From positions 44,975 through 108,974 of the forward strand of contig NZ_CP085446.1 of the NCBI RefSeq assembly GCF_023824195.1: DNA of 64,000 nt, given 5' to 3'. The position numbers were made by a program, and so were the translations under genes. Under the pieces are notes generated by a model. The model ran no database searches. It saw only the letters and a list, made by a program, of their open reading frames with translations, and was not told where the DNA came from. This stretch comes from Priestia megaterium. GTDB lineage: Bacteria > Bacillota > Bacilli > Bacillales > Bacillaceae_H. Below, one piece after another: positions 1 through 8,204 of this stretch (position 1 is the stretch's first letter; every line of letters begins with the position of its first letter).

Positions 1-2
1 TA

Positions 3-341
3 AATAGAAATAATTCATGGTCTTTACCTGGTGGAGGAGTAGAAAAGGGGGAAACTTTAAAACAAGCAGCAATTCGAGAAACAAAAGAAGAAACAGGCTA
101 CGATATTGACATAGATGGTATTGTAAGTTTGAATGAAGCATTTATTGACGATAATCATGTCTTCTTTGTTGTCTTTAAAGACTGTCTTATACAAGAACCA
201 AGTCAAATCCCCAAAGAAGAAAATATTTTAAAAGTAGAATGGATTGATTTAAAAACAGCAGATAATCTAATGCCTTATTACCCTAGTGGTATTAGCAGTT
301 TAATTAATAATTCAAATGCCCAATATATAATTCAAAGATAA
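3..341 (+). CDS. Nudix hydrolase, 5'-truncated by window edge
   Basis: The reading frame is open from base 3 to the stop at 341, so the gene begins outside the window. The Nudix box is visible at the start of the fragment: [20 protein letters not shown] followed directly by ETGYD, matching G-x5-E-x7-RE-x2-EE-x-G. This motif binds the divalent metal that hydrolyses nucleoside-diphosphate-linked substrates. The specific substrate cannot be read from a C-terminal fragment. A dif-like site follows 28 bases after the stop, so the gene may be the last gene of a cassette. Confidence 0.85.
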   Translation, partial: NRNNSWSLPGGGVEKGETLKQAAIRETKEETGYDIDIDGIVSLNEAFIDDNHVFFVVFKDCLIQEPSQIPKEENILKVEWIDLKTADNLMPYYPSGISSLINNSNAQYIIQR

Positions 342-368
342 AACTAAGTGTATATCATATATATCTTT

Positions 369-396
369 AGTTACCATAATCAAAGTTATCGGAATT
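369..396 (-). other. dif-like Xer recombination site
   Basis: On the minus strand the site reads XerC-like arm AATTCCGATAA, 6-bp spacer CTTTGA, XerD-like arm TTATGGTAACT. The 11-6-11 layout and the XerD arm match B. subtilis dif (XerD half TTATGTAAACT, from memory). A degenerate TATATGATATAC palindrome lies on the XerD side at about 350-362. Confidence 0.65.
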
Positions 397-502
397 GTTT
401 GAAGTGAAAATCTCATATTTTCAAAAAAATTATAATTCCTCAATTTTCTTTTTGATGTAAATTAACCTGATAATAAAATTTTGAATGTAGTGAGGATATA
501 CG

Positions 503-737
503 ATGAAATCAATCATAGCAACAACTTGTATATCATTTATGATTACAAGCCTTATGACAGCTTGTAGTGAAGAGAAAGAAACTGTTCAAGCAGAACCAAA
601 AAAAAGTTGAAAGCACCCTATCTCCTACGGAGAAGCAAGAGATGTTAGAGGTTGAGCAATTAGAAGAGGGAATTATGTCTTATCGACAAAGTGTAAAAGG
701 CGGAGATTATGGTATTTCTGTTTTACTTTACAGATAG
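503..737 (+). pseudogene. small lipoprotein, frameshifted in an A8 run
   Basis: The ATG at 503 follows a weak GAGG. The product starts with a signal peptide ending in a lipobox (SLMTAC), so it should be lipid-modified and anchored outside the membrane. Frame 1 stops at 610, just after an A8 run at 598-605. Removing one A joins it to the second frame, which ends at 737 with GGDYGISVLLYR. The reconstructed protein is about 77 residues, with an acidic middle part. No function is recognised. The break lies in a homopolymer and may be a sequencing error rather than true decay. Confidence 0.5.
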
Positions 738-796
738 TTCTCTCCCCTTTTATTCAAATACAGCAACCCCCCACCCGTTTGGAGAGGGGGCATGTT

Positions 797-985
797 TTAG
801 CAATTTGATTTATAAACCTTGTCTGCTCTAACTATACTTATAAACGTTAAAATAATTGCAAGGACAACAAGAACTCCCCAATATCCATTACCTCTAACAG
901 CCAAGACAACTGAGATTATTCCAAGCAACATTGCTGTTGTTAGACCCAACATCGTTCTGAAGTCTTTCAATACTGCCCAATTCAT
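797..985 (-). CDS. small two-helix membrane protein
   Basis: A 62-residue protein with two hydrophobic stretches (about residues 12-30 and 34-51) and a short charged C-terminus. The start is supported by a strong GGGGGAG ribosome-binding site nine bases upstream of the ATG. It lies in the same inter-dif segment as the lipoprotein, in the opposite direction. I do not recognise the family. Membrane location is inferred from composition only. Confidence 0.6.
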   Translation of the reverse strand: MNWAVLKDFRTMLGLTTAMLLGIISVVLAVRGNGYWGVLVVLAIILTFISIVRADKVYKSNC

Positions 986-1092
986 TTTCTCTCCCCCTTT
1001 ATCTAACTATAGCATTTAACAAACCCACTAAGGATAATTTTTCCTCAAAAAGAATAAGACTCAAGTATATCGTATTCATGATAATTAAATTA

Positions 1093-1150
1093 TCTGGTAG
1101 GAAGGCGAAGTCAGCTCCAGTCCTCTCACACCACCTAGCATGTGGGTCCG
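1093..1150 (-). other. 3'-end remnant of a second type of group II intron
   Basis: The minus strand reads GGTGGTGTGAGAGGACTGGA and then ends in CCTTCCTACCAGAT. This resembles the domain V-VI end of class C/D bacterial group II introns, which typically run GGTGGTGTGAGAGGAC to CTACTCGAT. Nothing else of that intron is visible, so this would be a relic. The resemblance is from memory of the family, not from a search. Confidence 0.4.
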
Positions 1151-1224
1151 CAATCGGGATTACTAATTCAAGAACAATTTTCCATTAAAGGGCGCTTTAA
1201 TTGAATAAGATTCTATGCATAGAA

Positions 1225-1252
1225 AACCCTACTGACTAGGACCAGTAGGGTT
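1225..1252. terminator. rho-independent terminator-like hairpin
   Basis: Arms AACCCTACTG and CAGTAGGGTT form a 10-bp perfect stem with a short loop. The T-tract is weak. The hairpin lies in the gene-free stretch 986-1515, where I otherwise see only the intron remnant, a copy of a dispersed 20-mer at about 1190-1209, and the next hairpin. Confidence 0.55.
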
Positions 1253-1450
1253 CTCTATATGCAATGAAGATGAAAGAAAAGCACGTAATCAAGAGAATGT
1301 ACTCTCATCTTTATAAGGTAACAAATGATTCCTTCATTAGCTGTGAGAAAATTCACAGCTCTAAAGGTTAGAGCATGTTACGATGTATTTAACCTTTCTA
1401 ACAAAGGACCAGTCTTCCTTTGCTTTATGTAAGAACAATCATTCTGTAGT

Positions 1451-1485
1451 AATCTCTGTTCTTCTATGTTCAGAGATTTTTTTTT
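1451..1485 (+). terminator. rho-independent terminator
   Basis: Stem AATCTCTG / CAGAGATT followed by a run of T. It sits just outside the XerD half of the intron-split dif-like site. Confidence 0.65.
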
Positions 1486-1521
1486 GTTTTAAAGCTGTAT
1501 ACATTATTCATTTTTAGTTCA

Positions 1522-2304
1522 GTCGGGTAAGTTAGGGGCATTACTACCCCTAACTTACCCGACTGAACCCTGCGAGTCCCTTTCAAGACACATCGGCTCA
1601 AGCCTCCCATTGCAGGTCCATTTGCTGTCGTATCCTCATCACATACCATAAAGGTAAGTAAAACGTACGCCGACGCTCCAAATATAGGTATACATAACAA
1701 TACGTTTCTTTCGTCAGAAGATAGCCACAACCTTATGTGCCTACGAGAGACCAACGAGAAGTCAGCTCCCTTTCGGGCCTATCATGGGTTTGTCTGTAAG
1801 GACGATAGTATCCATCCAGTTATACAGTTTCCTGCTTTCCTGTTCTCTTTCGAGATAACGGCATTCGCTTTCTCTCGTATCCTTTACCCTCTGTCACATC
1901 GTTTGATCTTACGATCTCCCTACTGCTTATACAGATGACAAAGGGCTTACCAAGTTCCGCATCTTATAGATACGACGAGGTTAGGTGGGCTCTTTACTCC
2001 GGGCAAGATACGGGACGCGCCACAGCAGCATTATGAATCTAATCTGCTTTTCCTCTTGCCAATACCCAAGCAAGTCTGTGCACGATCTTGAGCTAACACT
2101 TACGAAGCTTACAAACCTTCACTTTCGTTCACCATACTCATCTTCCCCTAGCAGTGTTCCGAGTCGTGCACTGACTCTCTGTTTCCGCATTTCCGCATGC
2201 AACCCACGAATCCGTTACCAGAAACGCAGTTTTGGACGGGGATAGTTTTTGCGTCTAAACTAGTGGCGTGAGCCACACTATATAAAAGCGACTTCTTGTC
2301 GCAC
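1522..2304 (-). mobile_element. ORF-less class B-like group II intron
   Basis: On the minus strand it starts with the group II 5' consensus GTGCGAC at 2304. Its 5' part follows the same course as the intact intron at 51677. Domain V is readable at about 1565-1599: GAGCC...GGGTTC closing stem with an AGC triad, and a GTCTT-GAAA-GGGAC hairpin. A long domain VI hairpin then leads to ...ACCCGAC at 1522. The intron-encoded reverse transcriptase is missing: the sequence jumps from the 5' leader of the ORF almost directly to domain V. The RNA could still be a ribozyme, moved in trans by the intact intron's protein; this is inference. Confidence 0.75.
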
Positions 2305-2326
2305 CATAAAACGTATTATCGGTAGA
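2305..2326 (-). other. dif-like site, XerC arm to the middle of the XerD arm (intron-split)
   Basis: Minus strand: XerC-like arm TCTACCGATAA, spacer TACGTT, then TTATG, where the intron begins. The missing half, TGAACT, lies at 1516-1521 on the far side of the intron. Rejoined, the XerD arm is TTATGTGAACT and the site has the usual 28-bp layout. Confidence 0.65.
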
Positions 2327-2332
2327 CATCTC

Positions 2333-2962
2333 CTAATTTGATATAAAGGGTGCTTTATGTATGTAACTTGAGCAAGATACCTGCTCGATCAAAAATTGTG
2401 CGATACCCTCAGCAGATATCTTAAACCCGGGCATATCAAGTGAATTAACCTTTATTTTTTTTGATTCTTTATGTTCTTTAACAAAAGGCAACCGTACAAG
2501 TGTCCAGTCTAATTTGCTTTCTTCAAGGATTTGTAGCTCTTTTTTCTTATCTAAAATCATCTCAGAATAAAGAATACGAAAAGCAATTGCTCCTAGTTTA
2601 TTGACGAATGTCTTTTTATCCCCTTTGATATCTAAAGACCCACCCGTTACACCAATATATCTTTTAATTTCAAGTTCTTTCATAGTGTTGACGATTAAAG
2701 TGGTAGTTTCACTATATAAAGGTTTAGCTCTGTTAGGTTGACCAAATGTATTTATCACTACGTCACATCCATTAATTAGAGAATAAATGGAATCTGCATT
2801 TCTAGCGTCTCCTTGAATAAAACTTACATTTGGATCTGCAAATGTAAGTTTCTCAGGACTTCTAACTAACAAACGGACTTTATAACCTTTTTGAATTGCT
2901 GTTTCGGCTAAATATTTACCTGCTTTTCCAGTACCTCCAATAATCGCAATTACATTTTTCAT
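2333..2962 (-). CDS. NmrA-like NAD(P)-binding protein (atypical SDR)
   Basis: A protein of 209 residues with an N-terminal Rossmann motif (IGGTGKAGKYLAE, near residues 7-19) and the LVRSPEKL segment that usually selects NADP. This is typical of NmrA/YwnB-like atypical short-chain dehydrogenases, which act as redox sensors or reductases; the substrate is unknown. The start at 2962 is chosen because GGAGG lies about ten bases upstream; a longer frame begins at 3028 without such a signal. The stop is only seven bases from the XerC arm of the intron-split dif-like site, so the gene fills one cassette. Confidence 0.85.
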   Translation of the reverse strand: MKNVIAIIGGTGKAGKYLAETAIQKGYKVRLLVRSPEKLTFADPNVSFIQGDARNADSIYSLINGCDVVINTFGQPNRAKPLYSETTTLIVNTMKELEIKRYIGVTGGSLDIKGDKKTFVNKLGAIAFRILYSEMILDKKKELQILEESKLDWTLVRLPFVKEHKESKKIKVNSLDMPGFKISAEGIAQFLIEQVSCSSYIHKAPFISN

Positions 2963-3132
2963 ATAAATTAGTTCCTCCACATATTCACTTTTGTTTAATT
3001 CTATCATTCTATATCCATAAATAACCAAAACAACTTATCTTTTGTTATCTTCTAGTCGATATAACCACCATTAATGGAACAGGAACCCACACACAAAAAG
3101 CCTTAAATTTAATAAAATGTAAGGCTTTCGAA

Positions 3133-3154
3133 ATGCAACATAATTTCGGTAGGT
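3133..3154 (-). other. dif-like site lacking the 6-bp spacer
   Basis: Minus strand: XerC-like arm ACCTACCGAAA directly followed by a degenerate XerD-like arm TTATGTTGCAT. It abuts the restored stop codon of the DoxX-like gene, as expected for a cassette border, but the central spacer is absent. It may be a decayed site. Confidence 0.35.
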
Positions 3155-3504
3155 TTAGGAAAACACATCCGAGTTCCAGAAAATAACTACTATAGATAAG
3201 ATCAAACAGATTGTTGCAGGAATAACAGTTACAATAGATTGATGAGCTCGAAACATATGAGCATGTATGGCCCCATCATGAGAATTATAAATAATATGCC
3301 CGATCCTAAAACCAAGTGTTGATTCCAAATACCGCCGATCATTCCTATTGCTCCAATGAGTTCAATAAGTCCAATTGCAGACATGAACCATAATGGGTAT
3401 CGATAGTGCCGCCAATGTTCAACTTGAAACGGTATACGAAAAAGTTTTATAAATCCTCCTATTAAAATAAAGATTGCTAAAATCACTTGCACAAAAGTGA
3501 TCAT
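3155..3504 (-). pseudogene. DoxX-like membrane protein, frameshifted in a G run
   Basis: The first frame gives 91 residues with three hydrophobic segments and the DoxX-like start (QVILAIFILIGGFIKLF). It ends early at 3229. Adding one G to the G4 run near 3271 opens another frame, continuing GAIHAHMFRAHQ and a fourth hydrophobic helix to a stop at 3155-3157. That gives about 115 residues, the usual DoxX-like length. DoxX-like proteins are small four-helix membrane proteins linked to redox or sulfur stress; the role here is unknown. A good ribosome-binding site (AGGAGG) precedes the ATG at 3504. The break is probably a sequencing indel. Confidence 0.7.
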
Positions 3505-3637
3505 CTAAGCTTCCTCCTTTTAATGATCTTGTTTAGAGATATTTTCAAGTAGGAATGAATGGATATATATTCCTTGTTGTATTTTATCATTAATGATGAA
3601 TTATTAAATTAAAATTATGTATACCATATACAAATTT

Positions 3638-3665
3638 AGTTAACATAATGGATTTTATCGGTAGT
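3638..3665 (-). other. dif-like Xer recombination site
   Basis: Minus strand: XerC-like arm ACTACCGATAA, spacer AATCCA, XerD-like arm TTATGTTAACT. A palindromic GTATATGGTATAC lies on the XerD side at about 3618-3630. Confidence 0.75.
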
Positions 3666-3768
3666 TATGATCTCCTTGTTCAAATATGTATTTTCTGGTA
3701 ACATCAGGATCGTCAAGAATACTTATTTAGAACTCATATAAACTATTAAGCAAGCGAGGCATAACACA

Positions 3769-4023
3769 TTGAGAAAACATTTTGGTAAAATTTCATTTGC
3801 TTTTTTAATTTTGACTTTTAGCTTTTATTTCATGGTTCCTACAAATAATAATTACTCATCAACAACTATTAACACATGGTTATTGATTGGATTAGCTTTG
3901 ACATTAATTTTTGCTTTTTTAAGTCCTAAAAATATATGGAAAAAGATCGTACTAACCGTTATTACAATAGCAATTGTACTATTTTTATTTATTGCTATTG
4001 CGTTTGGAATATCAGGTCTATAA
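3769..4023 (+). CDS. small membrane protein, two or three helices
   Basis: An 84-residue hydrophobic protein beginning with TTG after a GAGG ribosome-binding site. Hydrophobic segments cover about residues 8-23, 36-50 and 57-82. It is the only gene between the dif-like sites at 3638 and 4037 and reads toward the second. It resembles many uncharacterised Bacillus small membrane proteins; no function is recognised. Confidence 0.6.
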   Translation: MRKHFGKISFAFLILTFSFYFMVPTNNNYSSTTINTWLLIGLALTLIFAFLSPKNIWKKIVLTVITIAIVLFLFIAIAFGISGL

Positions 4024-4036
4024 AGAATACAGCTGT

Positions 4037-4064
4037 AATTTACATAATGGATTTTTTCGGAACC
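4037..4064 (-). other. dif-like Xer recombination site
   Basis: Minus strand: XerC-like arm GGTTCCGAAAA, spacer AATCCA (identical to the site at 3638), XerD-like arm TTATGTAAATT. A terminator lies nine bases beyond the XerC arm. No accessory palindrome is visible. Confidence 0.65.
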
Positions 4065-4072
4065 CCCCATTA

Positions 4073-4099
4073 AAAAAGCAGGCTTAAGCCTGCTTTTTC
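4073..4099. terminator. bidirectional terminator beside a dif-like site
   Basis: A perfect palindromic stem AGCAGGC/GCCTGCT with loop TTAA, flanked by A and T runs. Nearly the same stem recurs at 62469. Confidence 0.8.
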
Positions 4100-4192
4100 C
4101 TATTGATTTGCATGAGTTCTTGTTTAATTGAACATTCTATTTAAGAAACCTTTCAATACTCATTTCAATACATAAAGGTGGATTTAATATAC

Positions 4193-4303
4193 ATGAATCG
4201 TAAATTACGTAAGGCCTTTATTTCGTATTTCATTGTTTCGATCGTTCCCTTTGCTGTTATATTTTTCACCGATTATTTAGTTCGAATAACTAGTAGAAAG
4301 TAA
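4193..4303 (+). CDS. 36-residue single-helix membrane peptide
   Basis: ATG at 4193 follows AAAGGTGG at a suitable distance. The peptide has a basic N-terminus (MNRKLRKAF), one hydrophobic helix (about residues 10-28) and a basic end (TSRK). It is the only candidate gene between the dif-like sites at 4037 and 4456. The size and layout fit a small membrane peptide, but there is no independent support. Confidence 0.4.
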   Translation: MNRKLRKAFISYFIVSIVPFAVIFFTDYLVRITSRK

Positions 4304-4393
4304 TTTATATTCTTGTGGCATAATAAATAGTATTTTGAGCAAACTACTCAAGATGTCGCCAAACATTGACTCGTGTAACTAACTATGCAACAG

Positions 4394-4426
4394 AAAAAAC
4401 TACCCTAGCAGACAGGTAGTTTTTTC
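4394..4426 (+). terminator. rho-independent terminator
   Basis: Stem AAACTACC / GGTAGTTT with T-tract. It ends the small segment that carries the 36-residue peptide. Confidence 0.7.
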
Positions 4427-4455
4427 TTTTTAAGCTGTATATGGTATACAAGGTT

Positions 4456-4483
4456 AGTTAACATAATGTCTCTTTCCGGTACA
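4456..4483 (-). other. dif-like Xer recombination site
   Basis: Minus strand: XerC-like arm TGTACCGGAAA, spacer TGTCTC on the plus strand (GAGACA on minus), XerD-like arm TTATGTTAACT. GTATATGGTATAC lies on the XerD side (about 4437-4449). The XerC arm is identical to that of the intron-split site at 51655. Confidence 0.75.
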
Positions 4484-4640
4484 CATCACAAAAAAGAACC
4501 CTTGTGGGAGTAAGGGTTTAAAAGAGATTACTATTATGAATTATGCACCTTTTTATACATCGTTGAGAATTCAACGTTGCTTCAGTAGGCGAGAATGAAA
4601 TTGATGTATAAAAAGTGCACCTTTTATACATATGCTTACA
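4484..4640 (-). repeat. inverted copy of the region 51500-51654
   Basis: Reading the minus strand, this stretch and 51500-51654 share a TGTATAAAAAG-type core, a terminator (CCCTTACTCCC...GGGTTCTTTTTTGT) and then the same XerC arm. The copies are diverged but clearly related. The terminator part is at 4489-4520. No gene is visible. Confidence 0.6.
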
Positions 4641-4717
4641 ATGGAAAAGATAGTATTTATAGCAAAAATTCACTATGATTTATTGTGAAATAAATTCCAT
4701 ATTAACTTTCCCTTATA

Positions 4718-4750
4718 AGCTACCTCTCCTGACGACCCGAGGTAGTTTTC
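4718..4750 (+). terminator. rho-independent terminator
   Basis: Stem CTACCTC / GAGGTAG followed by TTTTC. It lies in the gene-free stretch 4641-5032, where a second terminator follows at 4852. Confidence 0.6.
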
Positions 4751-4851
4751 TATTTGTTCTTTCTAAGACATACTTTTTAAAATATATATTTGTATAGCCA
4801 TTATCTTTGAACAGACGTAGGGAATTGTGAGAAGATATATATAATAAAGAC

Positions 4852-4883
4852 AAAAAACACATCTCTTAGAGATGTGTTTTTTG
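4852..4883. terminator. bidirectional terminator downstream of corA
   Basis: A long perfect stem (AAAAAACACATCTCT against its complement) around a TAG loop. It could terminate the minus-strand corA transcript as well as plus-strand transcription. Confidence 0.75.
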
Positions 4884-5032
4884 TTTCAATTTTCACTTTA
4901 TAACTCAATGCATAAAGTAAGCAAATTGATAACCATTGAGTACATACTAGCATAATGAAAAAGCAGTGGCAAATCGTAGATGGCAGCTTTTTATTTAAAA
5001 AAATTATTAGAAAGGCTTTCTTCCAACCCTTC

Positions 5033-5992
5033 CTACTTATTGATATTAAACCAGCCTTTTCGTTTAAACCAAAGAATCATACCGATTGTCATTAAAGCCA
5101 TAATTCCTAAAACGATATAATATCCGTAGTGCCAGTGAAGTTCAGGCATATGATCAAAGTTCATCCCATATAACCCTACGACAAATGTAAGGGGAATGAA
5201 AATCGAGGAGATAATCGTTAATGTCATCATAATAGAGTTCATCCGATTGGCGTTAAGTGAAAGATAATTATCCCTCATATCTGATGTCATATCTCGATTG
5301 GCTTCCACCATGCTTGTTAATTTTATCAAGTGGTCATAGATGTCGTTGAAATAGGCTTTCTGATCCGCAGGTATATGTAAACGTTCAGAATTAATAATTC
5401 GATATAGCAAATCACGCATAGGAAGAATGGTCTTTCTCAGCTTTAATAAATCACTTCGGATATCAAAAACATCATTCATTAGTAAAGCAATTGATTTTTT
5501 GGCATCTCTGCTTTCAATTTCATTTAATTTATCCTCAATTTCATACACAATTGGGAAGTAATCATCCACTAATTGGTCCAGAACCGCATAAGCAATATAG
5601 GACACTCCTTTATTAAATCCACTAGGATGCTGTAAAAGGCGTTGTCGTACTGTTTCAATACTGAGTACTGGTTTAAAGTGAAAGGTCACTAAATAATTTT
5701 CTCCAATAAATAAATCTACTTCTTCAACATCTAACGTGTTGCTATTTAAATAATGCAGAACTAAAAAGCTGTAACCCTCATAATAATCAAGTTTAGGACG
5801 TTGTAATAAATGAAGACAATCTTCGATAGCTAAAGGGTGAAAGTGAAAAAACGTCTCTAACACTTTTGCTTCCTCTTCAGATGGAGAGGCAAGATCTACC
5901 CAGAACCACTTAATTGAAGGGTCAGATAAGTGATCAAGGGATACATCTTCTTTGACGTGTAAGTCTTGTGTGATAGCTATTGTTCGAATCAT
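5033..5992 (-). CDS. corA: CorA family magnesium/divalent cation transporter
   Basis: A 319-residue protein of normal CorA length. The large N-terminal part is soluble and helical. Two C-terminal membrane helices follow, the first preceding the signature YGMNF (about residues 274-278), which forms the channel mouth selecting hydrated Mg2+. CorA works as a homopentamer in the cytoplasmic membrane. The start is supported by GGAGGAG upstream of the ATG. The gene stands alone, convergent with the repeat-rich left end. Plasmid carriage of a CorA paralogue is not unusual in Bacillaceae; Ni or Co transport is also possible. Confidence 0.93.
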   Translation of the reverse strand: MIRTIAITQDLHVKEDVSLDHLSDPSIKWFWVDLASPSEEEAKVLETFFHFHPLAIEDCLHLLQRPKLDYYEGYSFLVLHYLNSNTLDVEEVDLFIGENYLVTFHFKPVLSIETVRQRLLQHPSGFNKGVSYIAYAVLDQLVDDYFPIVYEIEDKLNEIESRDAKKSIALLMNDVFDIRSDLLKLRKTILPMRDLLYRIINSERLHIPADQKAYFNDIYDHLIKLTSMVEANRDMTSDMRDNYLSLNANRMNSIMMTLTIISSIFIPLTFVVGLYGMNFDHMPELHWHYGYYIVLGIMALMTIGMILWFKRKGWFNINK

Positions 5993-6038
5993 ACTGCTGC
6001 TCCTCCATGTGATTAATGATTCTCTATTGTATAGTATG

Positions 6039-6236
6039 TTACATAAAATAAACGATTAATCCGACTACTAACAAGGCAATAAAATCTTTCTGATATTTTC
6101 TTCTTTTTTCTTCACTTGTATCTTTATTTTTCCTAAAATATTTATCTATAAAAATAATAAAACAAAGGAGGAGGAAACTAAGGATGATATCCAGTATTAA
6201 GAAATGAAAGAAATTATCTGTAGTAGTCAATGACAT
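6039..6236 (-). CDS. small membrane protein
   Basis: 65 residues with a membrane helix at about 12-32, a charged stretch (YFRKNKDTSEEKRRK) and a second helix at the C-terminus. An AAGGAG ribosome-binding site precedes the ATG. It lies just upstream of corA on the same strand, 47 bases from its start, so the two may be co-transcribed. Function unknown. Confidence 0.6.
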   Translation of the reverse strand: MSLTTTDNFFHFLILDIILSFLLLCFIIFIDKYFRKNKDTSEEKRRKYQKDFIALLVVGLIVYFM

Positions 6237-6589
6237 AGTAATTCTCCTTATTTCTCACCTTTAAGCGAGGGGATAATAAAATGAGTCTCTCTTCATATGT
6301 TAATCAGGTACAAAAAGTACTAAAGTCAATTTAGCTTTATAATAACGTATAGGATAAAAAAAGGATTCATTTTTTATTGTTTTCTTTATCCTAATGTCTA
6401 TAATTAAAACATACAAAACAACTTATTATATATAAAAGTATTCTATATGCCCTAATTTTTTGGAAGAAAGAGGATTATTAATCTTGAAAACAGGTATAGT
6501 CCAAGAAGAATATAAGCCAATAAGTTGGGACAGAAAGTAAATAATAAAACGTAACTATATAAGAAAAGAAATGGTAGTAGGAGATCTTT

Positions 6590-6847
6590 ATGAAATACGC
6601 ACAAATTTTCACTGAAAATCGAATTCGAAATGCAACGTTGATTGTATTGCTTATTTGTATGAGTATAGCTTGGCTGTTTGATAGCGATTACTGGTACAAT
6701 ATAGCTGTTCTGATTGTTTCAGTATCTTTTATCTTGCATGGTGTAAATGATTATATCGTAGGAAAGAACAAAGCGAGAGGAACTGTTATTATACTATTGA
6801 GTGTTCTTTTTACTCTATATAATTTACTAAGAGTCTTTTTTTTATGA
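6590..6847 (+). CDS. small membrane protein upstream of ftsW-like gene
   Basis: 85 residues with three hydrophobic segments (about 15-33, 37-52, 62-84). TAGGAG precedes the ATG. The next gene starts 43 bases downstream, so it probably belongs to one operon with the FtsW/RodA-family gene. No family recognised. Confidence 0.65.
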   Translation: MKYAQIFTENRIRNATLIVLLICMSIAWLFDSDYWYNIAVLIVSVSFILHGVNDYIVGKNKARGTVIILLSVLFTLYNLLRVFFL

Positions 6848-6889
6848 TAAAAATAAGATTCTTACACTTGCAAGGAACGAGGAGTTTTT

Positions 6890-8080
6890 ATGTTTAAGAA
6901 AATAGTAAAATGTTATGATTACAAACTTATTGTAGCCCTAATTGTTCTAAGTCTCATTGGTTTAGTTATGGTTTACAGTGCTAGTATGGTAACGGCTGTT
7001 AGTCGTTACGGTGTTGAAGGGGATTATTTTTATCAAAAGCAAAAACTTGCTCTTATAGCAGGCTTCTTCTTTTTCTGTGTTTCTGCTTTTATTCCCTATA
7101 AAATTTATCGAGAAAAAAAAGTGTTAAAAATCTTATTAGTAACAGTAATTACGCTTCTTGCTTTGGTCCTTATTTTTGGACATACCGCCGGGAATGCACA
7201 GAGTTGGCTTATACTAGGTCCGATCAGAATACAACCACTTGAATTTACGAAACTAACGATCATTGTATATCTATCGGCTGTTTTTGCGAATAAACAAGAG
7301 TACATCAACGATTTAAAGCGCGCTATTATTCCACCTATCCTTATCGTATTTTTTATTTGTTTCTTAATTGCTTTACAACCCGATTACGGTGGGATTCTAC
7401 TTATTTTAGGCACAGTTGCAGCTATTGTCTTATGTTCAGGTATCTCTAGAAAATCAATGCTGAAGATTGCCTTACTAGGATTAATAGGAATCATTATTAT
7501 GTTAGTCGTTTTATTGGTAACGGGACATATAGATACTGTGTTTTCCCCTGTTCGTCTAGCTCGTTTCACTGGTTTTCTCCATCCTTTTGCAAATCAGCAA
7601 GGAGATGGATACCAATTGGTTAATTCTTACTTGGCTATAGGAACTGGGGGATTAACAGGTGAAGGGTTAGGACAAGGTGTCCAAAAAGCTGGTTACCTAC
7701 CTGAATCTCACACAGATTTTATTATGGCCGTTATTGCCGAGGAATTAGGTTTTTGGGGAGTACTTCTTGTATTAGGATTACTGTTTTTTATTATTTTGCA
7801 AGGCTTAAAAATAGCAAGAAGATGCAACGATCCTTTTGGAGCACTACTAGCTATAGGTATTTCGGTCATGATTGGCATTCAAGCATTTGTTAACCTTGGA
7901 GCAGTAACGGGAATTCTTCCTATTACAGGTGTAACGTTACCTTTTGTCAGTTATGGTGGTTCTTCTCTTACATTACTTATGTTTGCTGTAGGAGTATTGG
8001 CGAATATATCCATGTTTAATAAATATGAAAAGAAATACAAAAACAAAGTAACAGGTCCAAGGGAACTGAAAAGCGTCTAA
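6890..8080 (+). CDS. FtsW/RodA/SpoVE family (SEDS) protein
   Basis: A 396-residue polytopic membrane protein with about ten helices. Family landmarks: GLVMVYSAS near the N-terminus, GHTAGNAQSWL and LGPIRIQPLEFTKL in the middle, ESHTDFIMAVIAEELGFWG, and LPFVSYGGSSL near the C-terminus. SEDS proteins polymerise lipid II with a partner class B penicillin-binding protein during septum, side-wall or spore-cortex synthesis. No PBP gene is adjacent, so the partner would be chromosomal. Length is normal and no key segment is missing. GAGG-type ribosome-binding site is present upstream. Confidence 0.93.
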   Translation: MFKKIVKCYDYKLIVALIVLSLIGLVMVYSASMVTAVSRYGVEGDYFYQKQKLALIAGFFFFCVSAFIPYKIYREKKVLKILLVTVITLLALVLIFGHTAGNAQSWLILGPIRIQPLEFTKLTIIVYLSAVFANKQEYINDLKRAIIPPILIVFFICFLIALQPDYGGILLILGTVAAIVLCSGISRKSMLKIALLGLIGIIIMLVVLLVTGHIDTVFSPVRLARFTGFLHPFANQQGDGYQLVNSYLAIGTGGLTGEGLGQGVQKAGYLPESHTDFIMAVIAEELGFWGVLLVLGLLFFIILQGLKIARRCNDPFGALLAIGISVMIGIQAFVNLGAVTGILPITGVTLPFVSYGGSSLTLLMFAVGVLANISMFNKYEKKYKNKVTGPRELKSV

Positions 8081-8139
8081 TGATTTACTTAAATGACATT
8101 TCTATAAAAATTATTGAGGATTAAATAAAATTATGAGCA

Positions 8140-8171
8140 AAAGACACTGATTAAGAGCCAGTGTCTTTTAT
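8140..8171 (+). terminator. terminator after ftsW-like gene
   Basis: Stem AAGACACTG / CAGTGTCTT with a T-tract, placed between the convergent ftsW-like and DedA-like genes. Confidence 0.8.
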
Positions 8172-8204
8172 TTATGTAAGTATAACCGAGGATTTTTCGT
8201 ACCT

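Noticed and set aside
1470..1754. 94-codon minus-strand frame
   Set aside because: It runs through the 3' part of the group II intron; the product is an artefact of the deleted intron ORF.
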